Shown: one piece after another, positions 7,671-15,748 of the stretch
Numbering within the stretch: the stretch's first letter is position 1
How the letters are laid out: every line of letters begins with the position of its first letter
NCBI GenBank assembly: GCA_900548275.1
Contig: URJY01000032.1
Location: 1 to 23,600 of the forward strand
DNA length: 23,600 nucleotides
Source: an uncultured Opitutales bacterium
GTDB taxonomy: Bacteria > Verrucomicrobiota > Verrucomicrobiia > Opitutales > Intestinicryptomonadaceae
Direction: 5' to 3'
Notes under the pieces: generated by a model
What the model was told of the DNA's origin: nothing
Databases searched by the model: none
Seen by the model: only the letters and a program-made list of their open reading frames with translations
Program-made: the position numbers and the translations under genes

Positions 7671-9359
7671 ATGACCGACGCAAACACATTTTCGAAGAAA
7701 TCGGCGGAATTGTTCGCGGACGTTTTGCAGCCGGCGGACTTGGACGAGCTTGCCTCGCTTCCCGCGCCGCGCCGCGCGCTTTTCGTGTTGCAGCGTTCGC
7801 AGCTTACCGAAAGCGAAATAGCAAAAAGGCTCGCAAAATTTTCGAATCTCGAAACGGTCGCGGAAATTTCCCTCGCGAAAAATCCGACCGAAATTCTGCC
7901 GATGCGCATAATCAACGAATACGAATGTCTGCCGTGTTCCGACGGCAGGCTTGCGGTCTCGTGGCCGCCGTCCGCCGATATGTCGGCGTGGATTTCCGCG
8001 CTGACGGGAAGGCGTCCGAACTGGGCGGTTGCCCCCGCAAACGCCGTCGCAAAAGCGTTTGCCGACACTTTCGGCGTGGGTGCGGAAAGCCTCGAGGGCG
8101 GCAACGCCGAGGACTTCTCCGACGCCGTCGAAGCCGACGCGCGCGAAGACGAAAACGCCGCCATAATCAAATTCGTAAACGAGCTTGTCGCCCGCGCCGT
8201 CAACGACCGCGCAACCGACATCCACATAGAGCCGCAAAAGCATTCGCTCAACATCAGACTGCGCATCGACGGCAACCTTGTTCCGCTCAAGCTGCCCGAA
8301 AATCTGGCGCGCTTCAAGGATGCGGTGGTGTCGCGCATAAAGATTATGGCGCGGCTGAACATCTCGGAAAAACGCCGCCCGCAGGACGGCAGAATAACTT
8401 TCGCGAGCCGCAACGGCGACGAAATCGACATCCGCGTATCGAGCCTGCCGACGCTCTTCGGCGAAAGCGTGTCGCTGCGCCTGCTCTCGCAAAAATCGCA
8501 GTCGGTTACAATCGACGACTTGGGCTTCCTGCCCGACGATGCGGCGAAAATCGCAGCCCCGCTCGCGCGCCCCTACGGAATCATACTCGTTACGGGCCCG
8601 ACCGGCTCGGGCAAATCGACAACGCTCACGGCGTTCATCCGCAGGCTGCGCTCGCCCGAAATCAGAATCGTTACGGTCGAAGACCCCGTCGAATACGAAG
8701 TCGAGGGCGTCAATCAGACGCAGGTACACCCCGAAATCGGGCTGACGTTCTCGTCGGTTCTGCGCTCGGTTCTGCGCCAAGACCCCGACGTAATTATGGT
8801 CGGCGAAATCCGCGACAGGGAGACCGCCGACATCGCCGTACGCGCCTCGCTGACGGGGCACCTTGTGCTCAGCACGCTCCACACGAACGACGCTGCGGGC
8901 GCACTCACACGCCTTGTCGATATGGGAATCGAGCCGTTCCTCATCGCATCGTCGGTCGAAATGATTCTCGCGCAAAGGCTGGTGCGCAGGCTCTGCGGCT
9001 GCGCGGTGCGCGCCGAAATAAAGGCGGAGAGCCTCGAAAAAAATCTCGCCGCGCTTGGGCTGCCCGCATCGGAATCGCGTTTTGCCGAACTCGTAAAAGC
9101 TCCGCACGGCTGCGACAAATGCAGGGGCATAGGCTATTTCGGCAGAACGGGAATTTTCGAAGTGCTCGTCGCCGACGACGAAATACACTCGATGATTGTC
9201 GAACGCGCCCCCGCGATGGAGATAGCAAAAACCGCGCGAGCAAAGGGTATGCGCACGCTCTGCGGTTGCGGATGGGAGCTTGTCAAACGCGGCGCGACAT
9301 CGCTCGAGGAAATAATGTACTACGCAAACCCGACGGAATCGGAAAATGGCGCAATTTAA
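7671..9359 (+). CDS. gspE: Type II secretion / type IV pilus assembly ATPase GspE
   Basis: This 562-residue AAA-like hexameric ATPase powers pseudopilus assembly at the inner membrane. The N-terminal GspE-type domain spans about 1-150. The NTP-binding part follows, with the ASDIHIEP-like motif RATDIHIEPQ, Walker A GPTGSGKST (309-317, K315), the Asp box TVEDPVEYE (335-343), Walker B with E379 in MVGEIRDRETA, and the His box LTGHLVLSTLHTND. The zinc-binding tetracysteine is present in altered form, as C442-x-C444 and C481-x2-C484 instead of two C-x2-C pairs. The ATG at 7671 comes one base after the stop of the previous gene; the last 14 nt overlap gspF. Confidence 0.96.
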   Translation: MTDANTFSKKSAELFADVLQPADLDELASLPAPRRALFVLQRSQLTESEIAKRLAKFSNLETVAEISLAKNPTEILPMRIINEYECLPCSDGRLAVSWPPSADMSAWISALTGRRPNWAVAPANAVAKAFADTFGVGAESLEGGNAEDFSDAVEADAREDENAAIIKFVNELVARAVNDRATDIHIEPQKHSLNIRLRIDGNLVPLKLPENLARFKDAVVSRIKIMARLNISEKRRPQDGRITFASRNGDEIDIRVSSLPTLFGESVSLRLLSQKSQSVTIDDLGFLPDDAAKIAAPLARPYGIILVTGPTGSGKSTTLTAFIRRLRSPEIRIVTVEDPVEYEVEGVNQTQVHPEIGLTFSSVLRSVLRQDPDVIMVGEIRDRETADIAVRASLTGHLVLSTLHTNDAAGALTRLVDMGIEPFLIASSVEMILAQRLVRRLCGCAVRAEIKAESLEKNLAALGLPASESRFAELVKAPHGCDKCRGIGYFGRTGIFEVLVADDEIHSMIVERAPAMEIAKTARAKGMRTLCGCGWELVKRGATSLEEIMYYANPTESENGAI

Positions 9360-10572
9360 ATACAGGGCAAGCGACGCATTCGGAAAAATCGCCGAAGGCT
9401 CGATTGACGCGCCGAACGCAAAGGCGGCGGCGGAATCGCTTGCGGCGACGGGGCTTATCGTGCTCTCTATAAATACTGCCGGCAACGGGGCAAACGGCGA
9501 AACCGAAGTTCGGCAGACCGCAAAAAAAGCGGGCGGCGAGAAGGTCGCCCTCGCCCTTGTGAAAAAACTTTCGCAGCTTTGCGGCAGGGGCGGAATGCCC
9601 GTGGGCGACGCGCTGAAATCGCTTGCGGCGCGGTCGCTCGACCCGAAGATAAAATCGCTCGCGCGCGAGTTGTACGCCGATTTGAGCGAGGGCAAAACGC
9701 TCGCCGCGGCTATGCGCAAATTCCCCGACACGTTCGACGCGTCGGCGACCCATCTTGTGGAGGCGGGCGAATCGACGGCGAACTTGGGCTTCGTTTTCGA
9801 CAACATAGTAGCCTACATACTCGAGCGCAGAAAGCTGCGGGCGGCGATTTTTTCGGCGTTGGCGTATCCCGTCTTCCTCTGCGTTCTGGCGGCGGGCGTC
9901 GTGATGTTATTCCTGTTTTTTATGCTCCCGAAAATCGAATCGATGATGGCGAATATGGGGGCGGAGAAAAATTTTCCGATTAGGATGATGGAGTTCATAG
10001 GCGACGCGCTCGTCTTCGGCGCGCCCGCAATCGCGGCTTTCGCGGCGTTGTGCGCGGCGGCGGTTGCGCTCCTCAGAAACTCCGAAAGCGGCGCGAGAAA
10101 ATGCGACGGCGCGATGCTGAAAATGCCGATTGTCGGCGGAATTTTGCGCGACGCCGACATCTGCCGCTTCGCGAATCTCTCCGCCACGCTCTCGGCTTCG
10201 GGCGTGAATGCGACCGAGACTTTCAGGCTCGCCGAGAAGTCGATTTCGAACCGCGAGCTGCGCGCCCGCTTCAGGCTTTTCAGAACCGCCGTAAACGACG
10301 GCGCGCCCGTGTCCGCCGCCCTCCACAAATTCGGACTGCTCGACGACGAGGACATCGACGTTGTGTCCGTCGGCGAGCGCACGGGCAGTCTTGTCGAGGC
10401 GTTTTCGGAACTTTCTGCGGCGCATTCCGAGACGCTGAAAAAGCGCATTTCTACCGCGACAACCGCGCTCGGCGGCGCGGCTTTGGGAACGGCTTTTCTA
10501 CTTGTATTTGTGTTCGCTTCGGGTATAGTTCTGAGCATACTTAGTTTAAGCCAGAGCATCGGAGCAAAATGA
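9346..10572 (+). CDS. gspF: Type II secretion / type IV pilus inner-membrane platform protein GspF
   Basis: This 408-residue protein is the usual length for the family. The start MAQFKYRASDAFGKIAEGSI is characteristic of GspF/PilC. There are two repeated T2SSF domains (about 75-195 and 275-400), each with the helical pattern ...GG.P...AL..L. Three membrane segments lie near 167-190 (LAYPVFLCVLAAGVVMLFLF), 215-240 and 378-400. E and glycine residues of the AGE/GERTG loops (HLVEAGESTA, VSVGERTGSL) are in place. It is the inner-membrane partner of GspE. Its start lies inside gspE and its stop overlaps the next ATG (ATGA), so translation is coupled on both sides. Confidence 0.95.
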   Translation: MAQFKYRASDAFGKIAEGSIDAPNAKAAAESLAATGLIVLSINTAGNGANGETEVRQTAKKAGGEKVALALVKKLSQLCGRGGMPVGDALKSLAARSLDPKIKSLARELYADLSEGKTLAAAMRKFPDTFDASATHLVEAGESTANLGFVFDNIVAYILERRKLRAAIFSALAYPVFLCVLAAGVVMLFLFFMLPKIESMMANMGAEKNFPIRMMEFIGDALVFGAPAIAAFAALCAAAVALLRNSESGARKCDGAMLKMPIVGGILRDADICRFANLSATLSASGVNATETFRLAEKSISNRELRARFRLFRTAVNDGAPVSAALHKFGLLDDEDIDVVSVGERTGSLVEAFSELSAAHSETLKKRISTATTALGGAALGTAFLLVFVFASGIVLSILSLSQSIGAK

Positions 10573-12317
10573 GGAACGGAAAAATCAGAAACAGCGAATC
10601 GGGCGTATTCTTCGGAATACTCACGAGGTATTTCGACGAAAAAAAAGGCGCGTGGCGGTTTGCGCTCAATTTCAAAATGCTCGCGTTGGTGCTTGTCGGA
10701 ACGGCGGCGTTCCTGTGGATTGCCGCGGCGGTCGCGGTTTTCTGCGGATTTAAATACCTCAGAAAATACGAGAACATATCATTTCTCGAAGTGCTGCAAA
10801 TGCCGTTTGCAACCGACAGGTACCGCATCGAAATGGGTGAATCGCAGATTGCGGCGGGTCGCGAGTGCCTGAAAAAGGGAGACTATCAGGGCGCGTTTAT
10901 GAATATGGCTGGCGGCGTTGCGCGTTCGCCCGACAATCTCGAAGGGCGCGTGTTCCTCGCCCAGATGTATCAAATGCTTTTGCGCGACTCCGAACGGGCG
11001 GCGGAAACGCTCGACTTCAAAATAGCAAAGGCGTTCGACGCAAAAGATAAAACCTATCTGAAATTGTCAATTTCCATTTTCGCACTGTCCAACGACTACC
11101 GAAAGAAGGCTGCCATGCTCGCGGCGCGGTGTGCCGATTCGGGAGTGTTGTCGCCCGAAGAAACTTTCGAGGCGGTCGCCGCGCCTTTCAGGATGTTCTC
11201 CGCCGACAGACGCTTCGACACCGCCTCCGATTTCGCCTCCGAACTGCTCGAGTTCGCAAAGGATAAAAAGTTCAGAAAGCTGGTGGCGCAGAACGGCGCA
11301 ATCGCGATGATTTCAAATTGCGAAAACCAGCGCGCAATCGACACTCTGAAAAAAGCCGAAATATATTCGGGCGAGGTTTTGGTGCTCGCAACCGCCGCCG
11401 ATATGATAGACAGCGGGCGCGAAATTTCCGCGCTCAAGCTCATCAATGTTGCGCTGAAATCCGCTCCGAACAAGGCGGCGTGCTACGAGGTTCTCGCGCG
11501 GATATGCGACGATTTCGGCGACGAAGCGGGGGCGAAAAACGCCAAGAAGTTCGCGCGGCTGACTTCGGGCAACATCGCCGAAGCCGAGCTGCTTTCAATC
11601 GAATCGAAATCGGGTAGCGACGCGCTCGAGGCCGCGAAAAAATTCGCAAAAAACAATCCCGACAAAATCCAGAATCTGGCTCTCGCGGCAACGCGCAACG
11701 GCAATGCCGACATCATCGACTTCTGCCTCGAACGGAAGCAGCCGCCGCACACCGAGTTTACGCTCAAACTGGCGAAAGCGGAAGTCTACATCGCAAAGGG
11801 CAACCCGAACGACGCGCTTGCGGCTCTCGATTCCGCGCGGTTCACCGACTTCGCGAAGTACCGCGTCAAATCGCGCGACCTCTTTACGGGCTACGAGATT
11901 GCGATAAATGCGCTCTCGGGCAAAAATGTTTCGGAACAAATCGAGACCTACATCAACGCCGCGCAACGACAGCCCGCGGAGGTTTCATCGCTGATAACTC
12001 TGCTGCGCCGTTCGAAGCTCCACGAGCAGGCTCTCTTCGCCGCCGAAAAGGGTCTTTCGCGATTCCCGAAAAATCCGAAAATCGCAGCCTCCTACTGCGA
12101 CTGCGCCGCCGATGCCAACGACCTCAACGCCCTCGCGATCGCGGCGGACAAATACCAAATCAAACTCCCCGTAAAATATGCCGCGGCACTCGGCGGCTAT
12201 GTACTTTCGGACAAAAACATTTTTATGGACGAAGCCAAAATAAAAGTGCTCGCAAAAAAGGCCGACATCGCAAAACAGAAAATAACACAATACAAAAATA
12301 TATACGGCAATTTTTAA
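10569..12317 (+). CDS. Membrane-anchored TPR protein of the secretion operon
   Basis: This 582-residue protein has a cytoplasmic N-terminus, one membrane segment at about 37-60 (MLALVLVGTAAFLWIAAAVA) and a long, mostly helical remainder. Degenerate TPR-like pairs run through it, for example around 95-130 (AAGRECLKKGDYQGAFMNMA), 285-330 and 480-520 (EQALFAAEKGLSRFPKNPKI). The ATG overlaps the gspF stop, so it belongs to the operon. The repeats would face the periplasm by the positive-inside rule. Its partners are unknown. It may stand in for GspL/GspM or PilF-type scaffolds, which are not seen here; that is inference from context. Confidence 0.82.
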   Translation: MRNGKIRNSESGVFFGILTRYFDEKKGAWRFALNFKMLALVLVGTAAFLWIAAAVAVFCGFKYLRKYENISFLEVLQMPFATDRYRIEMGESQIAAGRECLKKGDYQGAFMNMAGGVARSPDNLEGRVFLAQMYQMLLRDSERAAETLDFKIAKAFDAKDKTYLKLSISIFALSNDYRKKAAMLAARCADSGVLSPEETFEAVAAPFRMFSADRRFDTASDFASELLEFAKDKKFRKLVAQNGAIAMISNCENQRAIDTLKKAEIYSGEVLVLATAADMIDSGREISALKLINVALKSAPNKAACYEVLARICDDFGDEAGAKNAKKFARLTSGNIAEAELLSIESKSGSDALEAAKKFAKNNPDKIQNLALAATRNGNADIIDFCLERKQPPHTEFTLKLAKAEVYIAKGNPNDALAALDSARFTDFAKYRVKSRDLFTGYEIAINALSGKNVSEQIETYINAAQRQPAEVSSLITLLRRSKLHEQALFAAEKGLSRFPKNPKIAASYCDCAADANDLNALAIAADKYQIKLPVKYAAALGGYVLSDKNIFMDEAKIKVLAKKADIAKQKITQYKNIYGNF

Positions 12318-12440
12318 GCAAAGAAGAAGACCTCTGGCAGATTGCAGCCCGCCCGAAGTCGGAACCCGGTTCTTTCTTGTGATGTTGCGCTCGATTTTTG
12401 CTCTTGACTATTCCAGCGCAAATTTTAAACTCCGTTTTAT
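12318..12440. other. Gap between the secretion operon and the GH28-like gene
   Basis: No gene and no convincing intrinsic terminator follow the secretion operon. Only a small GAAC-CCG-GTTC hairpin near 12362-12373 and the promoter described below are seen. Some read-through into the next gene is possible. Confidence 0.4.
12404..12431 (+). promoter_or_regulatory. Promoter of the GH28-like gene, nearly leaderless
   Basis: TTGACT (12404-12409), a 16-bp spacer and TAAACT (12426-12431) match a sigma-70-type promoter at 5/6 and 4/6 positions. Transcription would start near 12438, only a few bases before the ATG at 12441, and no Shine-Dalgarno sequence is present. Confidence 0.5.
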
Positions 12441-13976
12441 ATGAAAAAGATGTTTATATATGGAATGGCGTTGGGGTTGTTGATCGTGGGTGTTGCCGTA
12501 AACGCGGAAACAAAACTCGTAACCTACCCCGCACCGCAGTCGGAAAAAATCTATCAGAGCACCTACTCTGTGTATGTGAACGACAGGAAGTTGGACATAT
12601 ATAAGGCATTGTCGCCCAAGTTTATGGGCGGCGAATATTATTTCTGTTACTTCGATTTCGAAGGAGAAGTAAACGTAGAGGTAAAATCTACAGTTAAATT
12701 TACAAAGCGCGTTAGCTACACATGTACCCCCAAAGAAAAGGCGGAAGCCGACAAAATCTATGTCGGCGAACTGCTTCCAGACGTTTTTAAAAATGTCAAA
12801 AAGGAAAAATACGCGATGTCGTTCACTGCGGACAAGCCGTTCAAAGCGATAGTATTACGCACAGAACGAGAAATGCCGCTTGTGATTTTCGGCAATCCCA
12901 TTGAAAAAGACGCCCCCAAAGCAGGCAGCAAGGATATTGTCTATTTCGGCCCCGGAGTTCACTACGTGGATGGGGAAATTTCATTGAAGCAAAATCAGAC
13001 GCTTTACATTGCCGGCGGAGCGGTTGTCAAAGGCAGCGTTTTCGCAAGCGGCGACAATATTACAATCAGGGGGCGCGGCATAATCTCCACAGACAACAGA
13101 GCGCGGGAGTCGAGAGTGCGGGATTCGAGCGATTGCGTGAGTTTCGAAAAAGGGAAAAATCTTAAAGTGGAAGGAGTCATAATAAAAGACCCCATAGGCT
13201 GGACACTCGTATTCCGAAACTGCGAAAATGTAACTATCGACAATCTTAAAATCTGCGCAAGCAGAATGATTAACGACGATGCGATAGACATCTGCAACAC
13301 TTCAAACGTAAAAATCACCGACACCTTTGCGCGCGCACAAGACGATATTATCGCTATAAAAGGTCATTACAAAAGCGGCATACGATTCGGGCTCAAACGC
13401 TACAAAGACTTGGAACACCGCAACAACAACCTACCCTGCAATAACATAACAATCGATAACTGCATTTTCTGGACGGACTCGGCGAACACCTTCCGCATCG
13501 GCTACGAATGTTATGCGCCCGAATTCAGGGGCTTGAAATGCACAAATCTTTATGTGCCGTTTTATGCCGACCGCCCCTCAAAGTTCGAAGACTATTGGGT
13601 TAAGGCGGTTTTCCTGTTGCAACCCGCCGAAGGCATGACGATTTCGGATATGCATTTTGAAAATATAGTTGTGCGTTCCAACGGTTCCGACAATCACCTG
13701 ATTTTTGCCGAACCCCGCATCGTCTCTTCCGGCGCGGTTCGCGACAAAGGCATAGCGGGCGAGTACGGCAGAATCGAAAACTGCTCTTTCAAAAACATAA
13801 AGGTTGTAGGACAAAAAGGCACGTTCGACGGAGCGATTTTCGTGCGCGGCAGAGACGCCGACCACAAAGTCAAAAACGTAACGGTTGAAAATGTCGAGTA
13901 TTTCGGCAAACCTATTACCGACAAATCACCCAATGTCCACATAGGCGGATTCACCGATTCGGTTTTAATCAAATAG
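12441..13976 (+). CDS. Secreted right-handed beta-helix glycoside hydrolase, GH28-related
   Basis: This 511-residue protein has a signal peptide (MKKMFIYGMALGLLIVGVAVNA). A beta-sandwich-like N-terminal domain spans about 24-135. A parallel beta-helix follows, starting at DIVYFGPGVHYVDGEISL and continuing with repeated N-(I/V)-T-I-type turns. The three acidic residues of polygalacturonases align as D280 (in NDDAIDI), D301 and D302 (AQDDIIAIKG), with the same 21/22 spacing as in the family. The catalytic His region (usually G-H-G) reads SANTFRIGYE and has no His, so the substrate may not be polygalacturonate; GH49-like enzymes also lack it. It is expected to act in the periplasm or outside the cell. 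The gene is much poorer in GC than its neighbours. Confidence 0.82.
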   Translation: MKKMFIYGMALGLLIVGVAVNAETKLVTYPAPQSEKIYQSTYSVYVNDRKLDIYKALSPKFMGGEYYFCYFDFEGEVNVEVKSTVKFTKRVSYTCTPKEKAEADKIYVGELLPDVFKNVKKEKYAMSFTADKPFKAIVLRTEREMPLVIFGNPIEKDAPKAGSKDIVYFGPGVHYVDGEISLKQNQTLYIAGGAVVKGSVFASGDNITIRGRGIISTDNRARESRVRDSSDCVSFEKGKNLKVEGVIIKDPIGWTLVFRNCENVTIDNLKICASRMINDDAIDICNTSNVKITDTFARAQDDIIAIKGHYKSGIRFGLKRYKDLEHRNNNLPCNNITIDNCIFWTDSANTFRIGYECYAPEFRGLKCTNLYVPFYADRPSKFEDYWVKAVFLLQPAEGMTISDMHFENIVVRSNGSDNHLIFAEPRIVSSGAVRDKGIAGEYGRIENCSFKNIKVVGQKGTFDGAIFVRGRDADHKVKNVTVENVEYFGKPITDKSPNVHIGGFTDSVLIK

Positions 13977-14076
13977 CGCGAATAGACTCGTTCAATCAAA
14001 AGGCATCCGCCGAAGAAGCAACGGGTACGCGCCTGCGCCCTCCTGCAAGTCGCGGCAAATAAAAGACAACCGAATA

Positions 14077-14119
14077 GACAAATTGGCGTTTTACACAAGT
14101 AAAACGCCAATCGTTTGTC
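14077..14119. terminator. Bidirectional terminator between the GH28-like gene and leuC
   Basis: A perfect 13-bp inverted repeat (14082-14094 with 14099-14111) has a 4-base loop. The stem is prolonged by GACAA/TTGTC (14077-14081 with 14115-14119) after a small bulge. It sits between two convergent genes and has no long T-run on either side. The rest of 13977-14148 shows no gene. Confidence 0.7.
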
Positions 14120-14148
14120 GGTTAGTCTGAAAGTTCTCGGCAATCCGC

Positions 14149-15546
14149 CTACTTCGTACAATCGACGATTTTGCCTGCGACCGCCGCGTGCGCAACCATC
14201 AACGGACTCATCAGAACCGTGCGACCCGTGGGGCTGCCTTGTCTGCCTTTGAAATTGCGGTTCGACGTGGAAGCGCAAAGTTGGTCGCCCACGAGCTTGT
14301 CGTCGTTCATCGCAAGGCACATCGAGCAGCCCGCCTGTCTCCACTGGAAGCCAGCTTCCGTGAAAATTTTGTCCAAGCCCTTTTCGCGCGCGATTGCGTC
14401 CACAATCTGCGACCCCGGGACAGCCAGAGCCTTTACGCCCGCCGCAACTTTCCTGCCCTTGAGGTATTCCGCCGCCGCTTCGAAGTCGGACAGTCTGCCG
14501 TTCGTACACGAGCCGATGAACGCAACGTCGATTTTCGTGCCCGCAATCGGAGTGTTGGGCTGAAGTTTCATATAGACGAGCGCGTCTTTTGCGTCCTTGC
14601 GTTGCGTGGGGTCTGCAATCGTTTCGGGGTCGGGAATGTTTTCGTCGATGAAAACCGCCTGTGCGGGGTTCACGCCCCAAGTTACCGTGGGACGGATTTC
14701 CGAACCGTCGAAGTTGACCACGTCGTCGTACTGGCAGCCCTCGTCGGATGCTATCGTTTTCCAGTACTCGACGGCTTTGTCGAAGTCTTCGCCCTTCGGT
14801 GCGTACGGGCGGCCTTTGAGATATTCGAAAGTCTTTTCGTCGGGATTGATGTAGCCGATACGCGCGCCGCCTTCGATTGCCATATTGCAGACGGTCATTC
14901 TGCCTTCCATCGACATATCGTCGAAGACTTTTCCGCCGAATTCGTACGCGAAGCCGATACCGCCGTTTACGCCGAGTTTGCGGATGATGTGAAGCGCGAC
15001 GTCTTTCGGGGTAACGCCGTCGTGCAGTTTGCCGTTGACGTTTACGCGGCGGACTTTGAGCTTCTTAAACGAAAGCGTCTGGGTTGCGAGCACGTTGCGC
15101 ACTTGGCTTGTACCGATACCGAATGCGATTGCGCCGAATGCGCCGTGGGTCGCCGTGTGAGAGTCTCCGCAGGCGACCGTCATTCCGGGGTGGATAAGCC
15201 CCTGCTCGGGCATTACAACGTGGATTACGCCCTGTTTGCCCGTCGTAGAATCGAAAAATGTTATGCCGTTGTCGGCGCAGTTTTTGCGGATTGCCGTGAG
15301 CATTTCGTAAGCCATTGCGCTCTTGTACGGCTCGGTGCGGTCGTCCGTGGGGATGATGTGGTCGACTGTTGCGTATGTGCGCGACGGATATTTTACGGGA
15401 AGTTTGAGCGTGCGGAGCATACCGAACGCCTGCGGGCTTGTTACTTCGTGGAGAAGGTGCGTGCCTACGAGCAGTTGAGTGGAGCCGTCGGGCAGTTCCC
15501 TTACGGCGTGTTTTTCCCAGACTTTTTCAAAAAGCGTCTTTTTCAT
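14149..15546 (-). CDS. leuC: 3-isopropylmalate dehydratase large subunit LeuC
   Basis: This 465-residue aconitase-family protein catalyses isomerisation of 2- to 3-isopropylmalate in leucine synthesis, together with LeuD. The [4Fe-4S] ligands are C347 (FIGSCTNGR), C407 and C410 (AGCSMC), at the same spacing as in well-known LeuC proteins. The active-site segments VDHIIPTDDR, CGDSHTATHGAFGAIAFGIG and the C-terminal SNRNFKGRQG segment are intact. The ATG at 15546 gives the standard start. No leuD follows; the next gene downstream is the convergent glycosidase, so leuD must be elsewhere. The 200-nt leader holds several hairpins (see 15645-15668). Confidence 0.96.
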   Translation of the reverse strand: MKKTLFEKVWEKHAVRELPDGSTQLLVGTHLLHEVTSPQAFGMLRTLKLPVKYPSRTYATVDHIIPTDDRTEPYKSAMAYEMLTAIRKNCADNGITFFDSTTGKQGVIHVVMPEQGLIHPGMTVACGDSHTATHGAFGAIAFGIGTSQVRNVLATQTLSFKKLKVRRVNVNGKLHDGVTPKDVALHIIRKLGVNGGIGFAYEFGGKVFDDMSMEGRMTVCNMAIEGGARIGYINPDEKTFEYLKGRPYAPKGEDFDKAVEYWKTIASDEGCQYDDVVNFDGSEIRPTVTWGVNPAQAVFIDENIPDPETIADPTQRKDAKDALVYMKLQPNTPIAGTKIDVAFIGSCTNGRLSDFEAAAEYLKGRKVAAGVKALAVPGSQIVDAIAREKGLDKIFTEAGFQWRQAGCSMCLAMNDDKLVGDQLCASTSNRNFKGRQGSPTGRTVLMSPLMVAHAAVAGKIVDCTK

Positions 15547-15644
15547 AATTGCTGTTGTATGTTAAAATATTCGTCGTGCCGCGCGGAAAGCGGCGCGGAT
15601 TTCCCCCGCGGTGCGGCGCGTTGCCGCCGTTCGATTGAAGAGAA

Positions 15645-15668
15645 AACCCGCCTGTTGTCGGGCGGGTT
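15645..15668 (-). terminator. Second hairpin terminator or leuC leader attenuator
   Basis: A perfect 8-bp stem AACCCGCC/GGCGGGTT (15668-15661 with 15652-15645, 8-base loop) is followed on the minus strand by TTTTCTCTTC. It lies between yebC and leuC, about 100 nt before leuC. It could back up the yebC terminator or sit within the leuC leader. No leucine-rich leader peptide was seen. Confidence 0.45.
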
Positions 15669-15680
15669 CTTCCTCGGTTT

Positions 15681-15693
15681 GCGGAAATTCCGC
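15681..15693. other. 13-bp palindrome in the yebC-leuC gap
   Basis: GCGGAAATTCCGC is a perfect palindrome around one central base. It lies between two terminator-like hairpins and may be an operator. No regulator is known for it. Confidence 0.25.
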
Positions 15694-15697
15694 CTGT

Positions 15698-15737
15698 AAA
15701 AAACACATTCGGGGAAGGCGTCCGCCCCCGCCGAATG
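15698..15737 (-). terminator. Intrinsic terminator of yebC
   Basis: On the minus strand CATTCGG-(C)-GG pairs with CC-CCGAATG (15737-15731 with 15712-15706, plus two more pairs past a bulge). It is followed by TG and six T (15703-15698). It starts 11 nt after the yebC stop. Confidence 0.8.
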
Positions 15738-15748
15738 CGGTTCGAAAA

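Noticed and set aside
7653..9806. 717-codon minus-strand open frame opposite gspE and gspF
   Set aside because: It lies wholly over two unmistakable genes on the other strand, with Arg/Phe-rich composition typical of a shadow.
14188..15699. 503-codon plus-strand open frame opposite leuC
   Set aside because: LeuC on the minus strand is certain from its iron-sulfur motifs; the other frame has no family features.
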